Under the pieces are notes generated by a model. That model did no database searches and was not told the DNA's origin. It worked only from the letters and a program-made list of their open reading frames with translations. Positions 1 through 11,734 of a stretch of DNA of 64,000 nt are shown here, piece by piece. This DNA comes from Rhynchosporium graminicola (Eukaryota; Ascomycota; Leotiomycetes; Helotiales; Ploettnerulaceae): NCBI GenBank assembly GCA_900074885.1, contig FJUW01000028.1, positions 202,339-266,338 of the forward strand. The letters are read 5' to 3'. Numbering within the stretch: position 1 is the stretch's first letter; each line of letters begins with the position of its first letter. A program made the position numbers and the translations under genes.

Positions 1-1220
1 AGTCTGGAATTAATGCAGCATTGAGTAGGTTCGAATCGATCGCAGTAAAGATGTCTATCTCACTTGACGGGGAACAGTCGAAACAGTACAATATCGCTCA
101 GATTCTGTTGATCGAGCACGACTTACCCAGAAGCACCGAAACTTCAGCAACGCTTTATTTCCACACTCATTCTTACCCGCCTTAGTATCAGTCCAAATCC
201 TATTCTGCAGCAGCAACAGTTTCCCGAAAGTTCAACAAACGTCGACAGCTTCGTCACTTCCTCTCCCCACCAACCTCCCTCCACCTTACTTACACACACA
301 ACCCACGGGATGAACTACGACCAAGCTCACTGTACCTCGCCTCCTCTCCCACCCATACCAGCAAACTCCATCCAATCCAACCAAACGAATCCATCCATTC
401 CCTAACTCATCCCTTTGCAAAACTTTTGTTGCACGTCGCGATCCGTCGGGTTGAAGACGTTCCGGCACAGGAAGAAGCTGCTAAAAGCTCGATCTGCTAG
501 ATACGGAAAACCCTTCGGGCGGCCCATGCATCCACCATCGCCCGCTTTTACTAGAGACATACCGTACATACCTACGGAGGGTTGGCGCAGCAGGCTTGCA
601 TGTCGGGTGTGTTGATCTCGCTTAGAGTTTCCTGCTTGTTTTGGGTCAATTTGAGGTGTCTTCGGCCAAGTGATGAACTATCCGAACTCAATTTCAAAGT
701 CACGTATATATTTCATGAGATTACGGAGCAAAGGCCATAGCCTAAAGTCACATAGGCTTTTGATGACTTCACTCTAAGTCACAATCTTGGGTCATGGGTT
801 TCCAGCGAGCCTGCAAGATCGCTTCGCCGGAAAGGAATCTCCCTTGCCGTAATTAATACTTGACTACGATTATTCACAGGTGATTCTGAGACTATGGCAT
901 GCGGGGATATGATTTTGCATTCACGGTATAAACATGATCTTGATATACAAATAAAGTGGTGGGGAATTCCTCGATGTAATGAATTTTAGCCTATATGGCC
1001 TTAGTCTAAGTAGAAGCTGCTTAAAAGATGGTATCGAGCGCTTGCATATGCATATATAATAGGAACAGAATAAGAACTCCCGCAAACAAAGTACGGGCTT
1101 CCATGCTCTCAACGCTAACCCAACAAACCCAGCTCAAAACAACAGAACTCCGATATGCAATGAGTTGAGAGACAGACAGACATAACAGCAACCGAGAAAG
1201 GCAAGGCCTTGTCATATACT
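1..1220. other. Intergenic, no gene seen
   Basis: Only short overlapping frames without recognisable domains are open here. The right end should hold the 3' untranslated region of the FYVE/RING gene, which stops at 1221. A sequence near position 30 resembles a tRNA T-loop but has no pairing stem. No RNA gene or mobile element was recognised. Confidence 0.5.
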
Positions 1221-3349
1221 TCAATATCCAGCACCATGCTGATGAACAGGACACTGCCCTGGCCTAGTCTCAAACCATTTCCTGATACACTTCAAATGGA
1301 ACCTGTCAAAACACTCTAATCGTCCCATTTGCTGACCAACCTCGAACTCCTCGAGACAAATCGTGCATTCCGCATCGTCAACACAGTCTTTTTCTGTGGC
1401 TGTGTAAGGAAACACGCCTGTGCGCCTAGCAGGACTCGTACCACTGCTTGAGGCATAGACAACGGCGGCGTGGGCACTTTCGCGGGCTGCTAGTCGTGCT
1501 TCGGCTGTGTTGGCTGTGGGAGGTGCTGGTGTGGGTGTGGGTGTCGATGTTGATGGAGCTCGGGTACGTCGAGAACCGGCTACTTGTCCTATCGAGGGTA
1601 TCGTGCGAGAAGGCTGGGATAGGATGGTTAATGTGGGGGCTGGTGCTGGATTTGTAGAGGCGGATGGTGAGGATGATGTTGGAGGACCTTGCATAGCCAA
1701 GGAAAGGCAATTGTTGACGTGCTCGGCACGTTTATTTTCCCAGTCAATGAGAGATCGCGAGGGTAGCTCCTTGTGACAGATCCAACATTCGTCTTCTTCT
1801 TTGATTACGGAACGAGGTGCTGGAGATGGCCGATGCGATGGTGCATGAGGTTGCTCGCAGCGTCCTGGCGTTCCTGTCCATTGACCGGGCGTTGTTGTGG
1901 AGTCGCCCTAAATTCGGATCAGTCTAATAAATCAAAGGGCAAGAGCGTCTCGATGGGACTTACCACGTTAGACAGGCTTGGATTAGTGCCAACCTGAGAG
2001 TATTAGTATTTGAGTATCGAAAAACAGATGCGACATACCGTGCTGCTCCGAGACCTGTTCTGTAAGTCTACGGGCCTTATGCGGTTATTTCTTTCAGTAT
2101 AAGATGAACTAGTGTTGTAGGAAGCCATCCTGGTTGCATCCCGTGTCCTTCTCTGCGCATAGGTCGCTGATGAAGCAGATGGATTATGGACAGAGCTCCT
2201 TGTGTAGGTAGAATTTACCGTACTGCTGACAGAGCGACTATGACCCTGCTGAGTAGGTCGAGATGGGAGGTTTCTCGATTCTGGCACCTGAGGAGGGGCT
2301 ATATTTGGATCGGGAACGCAGGGATTGCAGAGTCGCACGCGCTCTCCTCCGCCTAGATTCTCCACCATGTTTGAGCTTCCAGTACGTCCAGAGTTGAGCC
2401 TAGGTCGTGTGCTGTGTGTAGGGGAGACCTGCTGTGTTGCCGGTGGCTGAACAATGTATTGGTGAGGTATTGTGATTCTATGAGGTGAACAACTCCCGCA
2501 TACTACCCGACCGCATTTCCTTCCAAAGTTAGCATCGCATATATTCACGCAACGATCAAAAGTCGCTTTAAGTAGGGATGTGGCTACCTGCAATGATGCT
2601 TTCTAACAAAGAAGCCTGGTCACAAAGTCAGTCACTACCAACAATATACACACTACCGATCGAAGCAGCTTACTGAATTGTGTTCTGCAAATCGGACATA
2701 ATGTAACCGTCGCATCTGACTGCCATTTGGGGACGGTATACGGAGCCTGCTCCGTATTTGCAGTATTATCAAGATCCTGCTGTGTGTTCCGTGTCCGTAC
2801 AGCTATCTGGCCTTGAAGGCCCGAGTCTCCCGCCGAATCTGATCCCGAGGAGTTTACACTCCGAAGAAAGCTCCGGGGAGGTGCAGAGGCCTGATCAGCA
2901 TGATGGACACGAGGAGATTCTTGTGAATAGCTGGGCATTTGACTCGAGAATATTGCATCAACTTCTGCCGCAAAAGAACTGCCTTCGTGGGTAGCAACGC
3001 CCGCTGATGAAATCCGCTGTGCATTGGCTGTAGTACTTGTAGTACCTTCATCAACCAATTGCATACCAGCCTCTGGATAAAACTCAATGGCTGGGGTTCT
3101 AGCAGGCCCAGTTGGTGACGTCTCGATATCGCCGGAGGTACTTGCTGATCGACTAGCAACGCGACTCGAACTTCCATCACTAATTTGAGGTTTTGACCTT
3201 ACTTTCCTGCCGTCATAGTCCTTCTGCTTTACTCCTCCAGATTCACCAGCTTGATCATCCTCTTCAGACGTTGGAAGTGGGGGAAGAGGGCGCTCATCTA
3301 AGGCGCTACTGGAGGTCGAAGTACTGACGGGCGAAACTCGAGGAGCCAT
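1221..3349 (-). CDS. pib1: FYVE and RING finger E3 ubiquitin ligase, Pib1-like
   Basis: Predicted 633-residue protein from five exons: 3349-2674, 2615-2588, 2519-2039, 1993-1964 and 1907-1221. All junctions keep frame; two exons are only 28 and 30 nt. Residues 209-302 form a FYVE domain: WQSD, paired cysteines at 218/221, the basic RKHHCRKCG motif (230-238), RVVCGSC, and a closing CNPC. FYVE domains bind phosphatidylinositol-3-phosphate on endosomes and vacuoles. The middle is Ser/Thr/Arg-rich and probably disordered. A CWIC...H..C cluster before the last third could be another small zinc site. Residues 586-627 form a C-terminal RING (CTIC, LEC, FHLKC, CPVH), as in yeast Pib1, which ubiquitinates endosomal cargo. 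Oddity: the fourth zinc-ligand position, usually Cys (CLCxFH), is Asp606. Family call is firm; activity is inferred. Confidence 0.85.
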
Positions 3350-5684
3350 ACTGAGCTTATACCGATCTTATACGCCAATTGAAACACAATATAGTCCTTT
3401 TACTGCCAGATATCGAGGCTGACCCAGTGTCGAATCTCGAGCGGGCGGCACCTAGGATGGGATTCACTTGCTGATGTTATCCGTGGAATAGGAATCCCAG
3501 ACAGTATCAACAGAAGTATTTCACCTGATTGGTTTGTATTTTCGAAGTCAAATAGGATCAGAATATCATGTATTCGCCTTGGAAACCACTGGACGGAGCC
3601 TCATCAAACGGGCGAGGTAACGATGGTAAGAGGTTATAGGTACGCTTGGGATAGAATTTAAAACATCCTACAAAACATCAGAGGAGATCTATAGAGGAAG
3701 ATCGAGGTGGTAGAACAAACTATGCGAGTTTGCGAAGCTTTGGCTCAATCCTGCTGGAGCTCTCCTACAATATACATATATGGCTGCAAATGATCACTTT
3801 GTCAGCGACAATGGCGGAAATGGTACCCGGATCGCAGACTTTCGGAGAGCAGATAATGAAGATTTGCAGTAGATGCGAAGGTCTCGTGAGTGGAGAAATG
3901 CCGTTGGTAAATAAGTAGTGAATAATGTCTAGACTGCACGCGATCAATGAGACGAGGCTCTGGTGGGTCAGGTATTTTGAGTTTGTGCACCGGTCTTATC
4001 GTTCAGGCTTGGCATCTGATAAGAAATAGTGTCAAGTGCTAGTGGCCTTTGACCTAGGCGAAGCAAACTCATCGACGAAGCAGAGTCATCAAAAGATCCT
4101 CCGAAGTGTTAGTTTAGACTCTCTGTAAATTTCTTTGCGACTTTCAGTGCGCGATATAGGATAAATCGTAAAGTAATACTCTGAAGCATTACAGTTGCTT
4201 GATGACTTTATCAAAGGTAACAGATTCTCTTCTCATCGCCGGTTGCCAACCTCGCTCGTACGTGTTCGAGCTCTCTCTTGTCATCACGTATAAGAATAAA
4301 TTGAGTGAAACCTGAGAGCACTTTCCCTACCTTGGAGACAAAGGCAGGAGTATTTGAATGACACGGAATGATCAAGAGACGATCAAAGGATGGTTCCGAG
4401 CTTGAATGGTCCTCCAAATAGAGAATCACCAGGGAACGGGTCTCTGACGGTATAAGTACTACAGGCAAGGCCTCCTTGTGCCTTCCTAATTGAATACTTT
4501 AAGCAAAAACACTCAGTTCCACTCTCAACTTCGGTATCGACGCCAGCTTATGAACTTCAACGTAATGCTTAAAAGGAGTCGATAGTCGGTCGATTCAGCA
4601 AAAGCACACTCTTAGAAAGGATAGCTACCCATATACCCTAAGGTGGTCGAAGGAGGGCAATTAAAGAAGTTATGCTTGCCCCGCATCTGCCATTTAGACC
4701 TTTCCGGGACCGTTCTAGGACGGTTCTTTTCTCTCGAATCATTCTTAGCAAAGTAAAGGTTAATAATTTGATTACTTCTTTAGAAAGAAACCGATAGAGA
4801 CCCGTCCCCTAGTAATTCCCTATAAGAGGTCTTTTCAAAGTAGTAACCGTCAGTTGATAGTCACCGGGCGATTCTTTTGCCTCTGCGCTGGCCTCTAGGG
4901 TATGTTTAAGAGTCTTTGCGGTGCCACTCTCACCTTCAGATTTTGACTATAAGTATCGGTAACAGAGAACAGGAAGGAACCTGGCTTGGGAGTCAGTAAT
5001 AACGTTGAAGACTGCTTACAAACACTACCTAGATACAGGATCTTCCCTGATAAACTATGGGATAATTCAATAATGAGCTTCCCGAGCTACCCTAGTCATT
5101 TTGATACATTCAAACCGTTTGGAAAGCTTTAATACCAAGTAAAGTAGCACTTGTGATTGGAGATTGGCCTTTAAATCCAATTTCATGAGAGAGACTTTCA
5201 AAAGTTATCTTGTTGAAGCTGAAGAACATGTTTCAGCGGTAACTCATCGTGGAGTTCTGATCGGTTATATATGATCTATTCATCTCAAGAACAATGCGAC
5301 TTAGTATCTCTCACTCCCTCGTATGAATACATAGAGCTAACTACTTCGCACTTCTACTCGACTCAGCCTCCGAGGATGGGCAAATTCGTCTTGGACAAAC
5401 GAGAAATACCGAAGCGTACTTTTAAGGTCGCAAGCCGGTAATGAAGACACAGATTATCTCAGGACGTTGCCTGAAGTTATCCTTTGTATCAGCAGATTTT
5501 TTTAATGTATTTAAGAATCCAAATTTCTTCGTAGTGATTGTAATACGAACTTCCCAATCGCTTCACTTGAGAGATCTTGGCTCGCCTCGCTCACACCCCT
5601 CTCGAGCCCCTCCCCTCTCATCGACGGCGCGGAGCTGTCTCGACTTCCGACCGACTTTGTAATTAACACGGCCCGAACTTCATT
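3350..5684. other. Intergenic region with an old repeat copy
   Basis: About 2.3 kb between two divergently transcribed genes. It must contain both promoters. No open frame here carries a domain I know. The part from about 4402 to 4888 aligns in patches with 61643-62176 and is listed separately as a repeat. Confidence 0.5.
4402..4888. repeat. Diverged dispersed repeat, copy A
   Basis: This stretch matches 61643-62176 in the same orientation in at least seven collinear blocks. Examples are GACTTCAACG-like (about 4550), GGCAATTAAAGAAGTTATG (about 4655; 1 mismatch), CTAGTAATTCCCT (about 4809) and AACCGTCAGTTGATAGTCAC (about 4843). Spacing between blocks is nearly the same in both copies. Many differences are C/T or G/A, which would fit repeat-induced point mutation or plain age. 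No coding capacity or terminal repeats were seen, so the element class is unknown. Confidence 0.5.
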
Positions 5685-8400
5685 ATGGACGATAACACCA
5701 ATGCCCTGGATCCAGTAAGTACTCAAAATTACACGTTCGCAGGTGACGAATTCAAATTAACGCGTGCTGACTCCTCAATGTAGAGACTGCGAGATTCTAT
5801 CGCGAATCTGTACACTCCCCAGCAGCAGCAGCAGCAGCAACAAGTCAACTCATTGCAGACACCCCTTGCACCAAATACACGTCCACCCGCGACTTCATAT
5901 GCCATCGGTCAGAGTCCGAACTTCCTCCATACCCCCCCAGCCGGCGGTGATGGATCTCAACAAGGCGGTGATGACGCGAATGATCCCAAAAGATCGCGAG
6001 CATGCGAAGCTTGTCGAGGTCTGAAAGTCCGTTGCGAACCCGACATCAATAATCCTGAAGGCCCTTGCAAGAGATGTACGAAGGCCAATCGCAATTGCGT
6101 TATCACTGCCCCTAGTCGGAAGCGACAGAAGAAGACGGATAGTCGTGTTGCAGAACTGGAAAAGAAGATCAATGCCTTGACAGCTACTCTCCAGGCTCAA
6201 GGAGCTGGTTCTGCCGTTGCGACCGCAGTTGCTGCTCAAGGAGTAGACAATGGAATGCAGAGTCAGTCACCACACAATCCGTACCAGCAGGTCACCAATG
6301 GAGGATACGGATCTCCGTACAACACAAGCGGCCCAAGCCCAAATACTCGCCCTAATGAATGGCTTTATCCAAGATCAGCTGAAGTCGACAAGGCGGTAAC
6401 AGCACCACCGATGGTTGTTGCCGGCCAAAAGAGAAAGTTTGATCAACACTCAGCGGCTTCCGAGTCCCCTAGATCAGCCTCTACCGGTATGCAAAAGCAA
6501 GCTCAAGAAGTAATTGGTTTCTTTCACACTGCAAATTCTGAACCTCAGAAGCCTGCACCCACCCACGAGTATGCGGATATCATTGATCGAGGTCTTACAA
6601 CTGCAGAGACAGCTGCCGAGATATTCAATCATTACGTCAAGAATATGGCACCACACATGCCTGCTGTTGTTTTCCCAGCTGGAACTACTGCGGCTGAGAT
6701 CCGAAAAACAAAGCCCATTCTCTTTTTGGCCATCCTTGGTGCTGGTGCTGGCTCTTTATATCCGGACCTACAGCGAACACTGACAAAAGAGGTGATGAGT
6801 ACATATGCGGAGCGAGTCATATGCAATGGAGACAAGACCATCGAGTTGGTGCAAGCCTTGATCATATCGTGTTTGTGGTACTGGCCTCCAGAGCATTTTG
6901 AAGAGCTAAAGTTCTACCAGCTAATTCATGTTGCTTCTGTCATGGCTATTGATATTGGTATGAACAAGAAGAACAAAATGCAGAAGACTAAAGCCGCTGG
7001 CCTGTTTAGAGATAACCCCTGGCGCCGTACACCGTTTCCGGATGCCGAAGGCCTTGAATCGAGACGGACATGGCTTGCTTGCTACTTCCTCTGCTGTAAC
7101 GCATCCATGGGTCTCCGGCGACCAAACCTGATTCGCTGGACGCCGTTCATGGCTGAATGTATCGGAGTACTAGAAACTTCTTCGGAAGCCCTTCCTTCAG
7201 ACAAGTCCTTCTGCCAGTGGATTCGTAGTCAGCACATCGCAGAAGATATCGGAACCCAATTTTCGATGGATGATCCCAGCGCCACTGTTAGTATATCCGA
7301 TCCCAAAGTTCAATATGCCTTGAAGGGGTTCGAGATTGAGTTGGAGAAGTGGGTTAGCCAGATTCCTCCGGAGGCCAATTCACGTAAGTCCAAACTCACG
7401 CGTGGAGCGTAAATCATCTGACTTCTGATTAGCTAGCTTGCAAGTGACCGAACATGTCGTGAATTTGTATATGCACGAAGTCGCCATGCACGTTGATCAC
7501 AACGTAGAAGAGTTCAAGCCACCATTCACAGATGCCCTATTGCGAGACGCCCCTGCCAATAGCGAACAGATAACTTTGACTGGATCTCATATTGCAGCAT
7601 TATCCATATGCTTGAAGTCCATCGATGGAATCTTCGGCAATTTTCTTCAGTTCAACGTGGATGTTATACGCTGCCTCCCAGTCGCAAGCTTTGTTCGGGT
7701 CGCTTACGCCGTTGTCGTGCTTATCAAGATGTACTTTGCCGCAGCCACTCCTGGCAGCCACTTTGGCAAAGTAATTGACAAGGATAACATGAAGGTCGAG
7801 CAATATCTAGACGGATTAGTCGACCTCTTCAGAAAATCCGCTAAAGACGAGAAGTCCCGCCCTTCGGCAAAGTTTCTAATGGTTTTGCTTATGCTGAAGA
7901 CTTGGTTTCATCGTCAACGCGAGGAGAAAGGAAACAACTCGAATGACGCCGGTCCTTCAAGCGCTCCTGGTGACCAGTCTGCGAATGCACCGAATCACAA
8001 TGCAAATGGACAGCGGCCACAATCTAGCTACAGTCCTTCCAACACACCTCTTCAGCTCCTCAGCGAAGTCGCCACCGGTAATTCAGGAGGCCAATCACGA
8101 TCTGGCAGCATGAGCAACTTCGCCGGCTCGAATGAGTGGCAGCAGATGCAGTACGGTGGGTATGGAAGCATGGCTCAACCTTCTCTGGACCAAGGTTATG
8201 CTGGCTTGATCGACCCCAACCTTGTTGGCATGGATTTTGGTTACTCGATGGGTGATGGTTTGGAGCAGGCTATGGGAATGACATTAGGCGTTGGTGAATA
8301 TGGGAATTTCTATGGCGAGAATGGCTTCTTTGGTAGCTTGATGGGCGACATTGGTGATAGCCTTGGTGGTCAAGGAGGCAATTTTGAGGGGAATATGTAA
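5685..8400 (+). CDS. Zn2Cys6 transcription factor (War1/PrtT-like)
   Basis: Predicted 865-residue protein from three exons, 5685-5714, 5784-7383 and 7433-8400; both introns have clear GTAAGT donors and CTGAC branch points. The start is the ATG of a 10-codon first exon. A binuclear zinc cluster lies at about residues 84-115 with pattern C-x2-C-x6-C-x10-C-x2-C-x6-C (CEACRGLKVRC...CKRC...C). It is followed by a basic linker (SRKRQKKTDSRV) and a short coiled coil for dimerisation. The middle (about 240-600) looks like the fungal-specific regulator fold; the C-terminus is Gly/Asn/Met-rich, as in activation domains. An eight-Gln run precedes the finger. The zinc cluster with its RKRQKKTDSRVAELE tail resembles regulators annotated as War1 (weak-acid stress) or PrtT (secreted proteases). 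The targets here are unknown. Confidence 0.85.
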
Positions 8401-9428
8401 ATTATTACTTATTGCATATGCATTCTTCCAACTCGATCGCGCTCTAGCATTTGCTGTATTACGGGATATACACCTATAGAGGTGGCATGGAGATGGGTGA
8501 ATTCCTTATAGCTCTGTATGATAGTCAGCTGAAACAACATCAGAATTACACACCAAAGCACAGTTATGAATACTTCTTGAGACACGGGTTAACAACAATG
8601 AGACGGCCTCCTCAGTCAACGTCATTAATGATTTCAAGGCATTCACAACCTCTGAAATCTAGAGCTACATCTCCATGAGCACATGCTCAAGTAAGTATAT
8701 TGTAAGCAACGGCAGACACCGAGAAGCAAATATGCCAGCCCTGCCCTTTCAAATGTGATGGCGCCGCTTGCCGGGCCGGCCTATCAAAATTCCAATATGT
8801 GCTCCTGTCTTTTTCCATCTTTTCTTTTCTGCATCTTGAAATTTGCAGTTGATATGCAACGCTAATGCACTGCACTGCAGGAAGAGCTCTCTGCAGGAAG
8901 CAGGGTTCAAGGCGATGGACCCCCACCACGCCGCCGCCTCTCTTTCTTGGCAGAGTTTGCGGCTTATCTACAAATATATTGTGGTTGTCTGTCTTTGCTA
9001 TAGAGATAAAGGTTAATCTACATTATAAAATTTGAGATTGAAGTCTCTTTGATTTTCCTTCTCCATCTCATTTTCATCACCTCTCAATTTCAAGTCGTAT
9101 TCATGCAGTGGTCTAGACACAACTGACGCCATCAAAACCTCACCTCAACTAAGGTGGTGCCGTACCCCGCCATACACCCTGTCGCCTGCCTGTAGTGTGC
9201 CCAAGCCTTTTTCTCCACAGGTCACTTGCTCCATCGAAAACCCTCGCAGTTCCAAGTTCCGCTTGAGTGGAGTGGAGCGGAGAGCGTGACAGGTCGGGTA
9301 CCATCAACCAGTAAATATAAGTAAGGTATATCTAGGTAGGTAGGTAGTTTTTAGATATCAAAGTCACGCCGGCATCAAGATCCCTTTCCGAAACCTGAGC
9401 TTTCTGAGACGAAAGCAAAGAGGCAGCC
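8401..9428. other. Intergenic between two + strand genes
   Basis: This holds the 3' end of the regulator gene and the promoter of the MFS gene. A short GTAG run (about 9333-9350) lies 80 nt before the MFS start. No further gene is supported. Confidence 0.5.
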
Positions 9429-11331
9429 ATGTCCCTATCTCAAAGAGTCTCATCATTCGAATCACTATCTCTCTACCCAGAACGAGGTCGTTCTCTCTCC
9501 AATGGCGGTGGCTCCCCCTCCTCTCGAGATCGGAAACTCTCATTCAGTCCTCTCCCGGGGTCTTGGGATCCTCCGCCTGCTTTGGTTGAACAAGCCGCTC
9601 CTATTAGTGCTTTTGAAGTTCCCAGATCGACTAGATTCCGTAAGTTTCACACTTATCTCATCTATCCTTACCATGCAATCCAAATCTGGAGATTTTCGTT
9701 CGAGATCTGAAGTCAAATTGACTTACGAGATATACAGTACAAGTCGTTGTAGCAGTAACATACTGTCTCTTCGCAGCTGGTATAGTCTTTGGTTACGCAG
9801 CCTTGAAACCAGTTCTCATCCGGGAGAAAGTCTATCGAGATCTCTGCCCGAAGGATGACCTTGACCGCGGATCGAGGACCTGTTATGCCCAGGAACTGCA
9901 CCTTAACCTCATGTTCACTGTCGCCGCCGTCGGCACAAACGTCGCCGCCCTCCCCATCGGCGCCATCCTGGACACATTCGGTCCTCGGATTTGCGGGCTC
10001 ATAGGAAGTGTTTTGCTAGCGATGGGGGCAGTGCTATTTGCGTTTGCGTGGCAGTTGCCGTTTGATGCTTATATTCCCGGTTATCTGTTTTTGGCGCTCG
10101 GGGGTCCGTTTGTGTTTATAAGCAGTTTTCAGCTGAGCAATGCTTTTCCGAAGCATTCGGGTCTGATTTTGGCTTTGTTGACTGGGGCGTTTGATTCGAG
10201 TAGTGCCGTATTTTTGGTCTATAGGATGGTGTATCAGGTTCGTCCGTCTATTTCACTTCTCGACTCTGAGATCTCCGTCATTCAGTCCGATTTTTGAATA
10301 ATGAAGCATACACATGCTGATATTTGTTATAGTGGAGTAACGGGTCTTTCTGGCCCAAGAAATTCTTCTTGGCTTATTTGATAGTACCAGTATTCATCCT
10401 GGCTGTCCAGCTCTTCATCATGCCAAAAGCATCTTACAAGACCGTTGGAGAGCTAGTGAAGGAAGTAGAGGATGCAGATGATGTCTTCGAGGATCAAGTC
10501 GACGAGAACACGGCTCTAATACGCGAAGAGCACCGCCAATACCGCCAATCTGTCGTCACAGAGGTGACTGACCTGCTTGGCTCAAAATCCGGTGCCACAC
10601 ATCTCAAACAAGAAGAGCACAAAAACAAAATCTCGGGCGTTTGGGGAGCTATGCATAACAAAAGTGTTTTGCAACAAGTCACCTCGCCGTGGTTCGTGCT
10701 GGTTACTCTTTTCACTATGATTCAAATGACACGAATCAACTACTTCGTCGCCACGATCCGTCCACAATACGAATACATCCTAGGCTCCTACGCAAAAGCC
10801 GTTGAAGTCAACACCTTCTTCGACGTCGCTCTTCCTCTCGGCGGTATCTTTTCCATCCCTTTCATCGGCCTTGTACTAGACAATACAAGCACCACCTTCG
10901 TGCTCTCGGCACTCATCACCATCGCCACCACAATCGGCATCCTAGGCTGCCTGCCCTACACCTGGGCGGCCTACGCCAACATCACTCTCTTTGTCCTCTA
11001 TCGCCCCTTTTACTACACCGCGGTCTCCGACTATGCGGCAAAGGTATTCGGATTTCGTACTTTCGGCACAGTATACGGGCTTATCATCTGTCTTGCCGGT
11101 CTATTCAATTTCAGCCAGAGTGGACTGGATGCTTTGTTGCACAAGGTGTTCGAGGGCAATCCGGTGCCGGTTAACTTGATACTGATGGGAGGTGCGTTAG
11201 TGGTTGGGATTGCGCTGGTTGGGTATGTGGGCGTGAGGAGTTGGCAGATTGAGAGGGAGGGGTTGGAGGTCGAGGCGGAACAGGCAACGGAGACGATGAT
11301 GCCTGGTGCGATGAGTCCGCAGAGGTTATGA
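9429..11331 (+). CDS. fmp42: MFS transporter, Fmp42/SLC43-like
   Basis: Predicted 569-residue membrane protein from three exons: 9429-9639, 9738-10237 and 10333-11331. After a Ser-rich cytosolic N-terminus of about 70 residues come paired hydrophobic helices. They include the conserved stretches FGYAALKPVL, ELHLNLMFTVAA, GAILDTFGPRICG (an MFS loop 2-3 motif variant) and GYLFLALGGPF. A charged central loop follows (about 260-340, rich in Asp/Glu/Arg), then the second six-helix half. This pattern is that of fungal Fmp42 proteins, related to animal SLC43 amino-acid transporters. Yeast Fmp42 has been found in mitochondrial preparations, but its substrate is not settled. I infer amino-acid or related small-molecule transport; membrane location is unknown. 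Confidence 0.8.
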
Positions 11332-11734
11332 GCTATTTTAAGATGTGAATTTGAAGGGTCGGAGACGCAGATATGTATATGGATGAGGTTGGGCTTTCTG
11401 AGATTTTCCATAGCATGGAGTTCCTGCATTATCATAGGTTGGTGCTATTTAAACAAGCGTTCAAATTTCGTTCATATGACACGTACTTTTCATGTTGTTG
11501 TAAGCGAACAGGATATGACTGGTCATATCGTGTTGTGTCAACATTCATGCGAGAATTGTACCACACCAACCCCTATCTTAGCCGAACCTCTGTGTCTTTT
11601 TCCCAGCCTCGAGTTCTCGTCTAGTAAAAAACTTCCGATCCATGCAAAACTAACATCGGCAGTGTATAGGCACTCCAGTATCTTTAAAATCCTCCACACA
11701 ACGTCCCACTTAAGACTCACACTCCCTACATCTT
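11332..11734. other. Short convergent intergenic region
   Basis: About 400 nt between the 3' ends of the MFS gene and the FolB gene. It should hold both 3' untranslated regions and polyadenylation signals. Nothing else was recognised. Confidence 0.5.

Noticed and set aside
20..45. tRNA-like GGTTCGAATC sequence
   Set aside because: The stem does not pair and no acceptor or anticodon arm surrounds it.
690..800. Possible repeat pair of 690-800 with 17900-17970 (TTGATGACTT and CAATCTTGG blocks)
   Set aside because: Only two short blocks match, and the flanks do not align; chance is a sufficient explanation.
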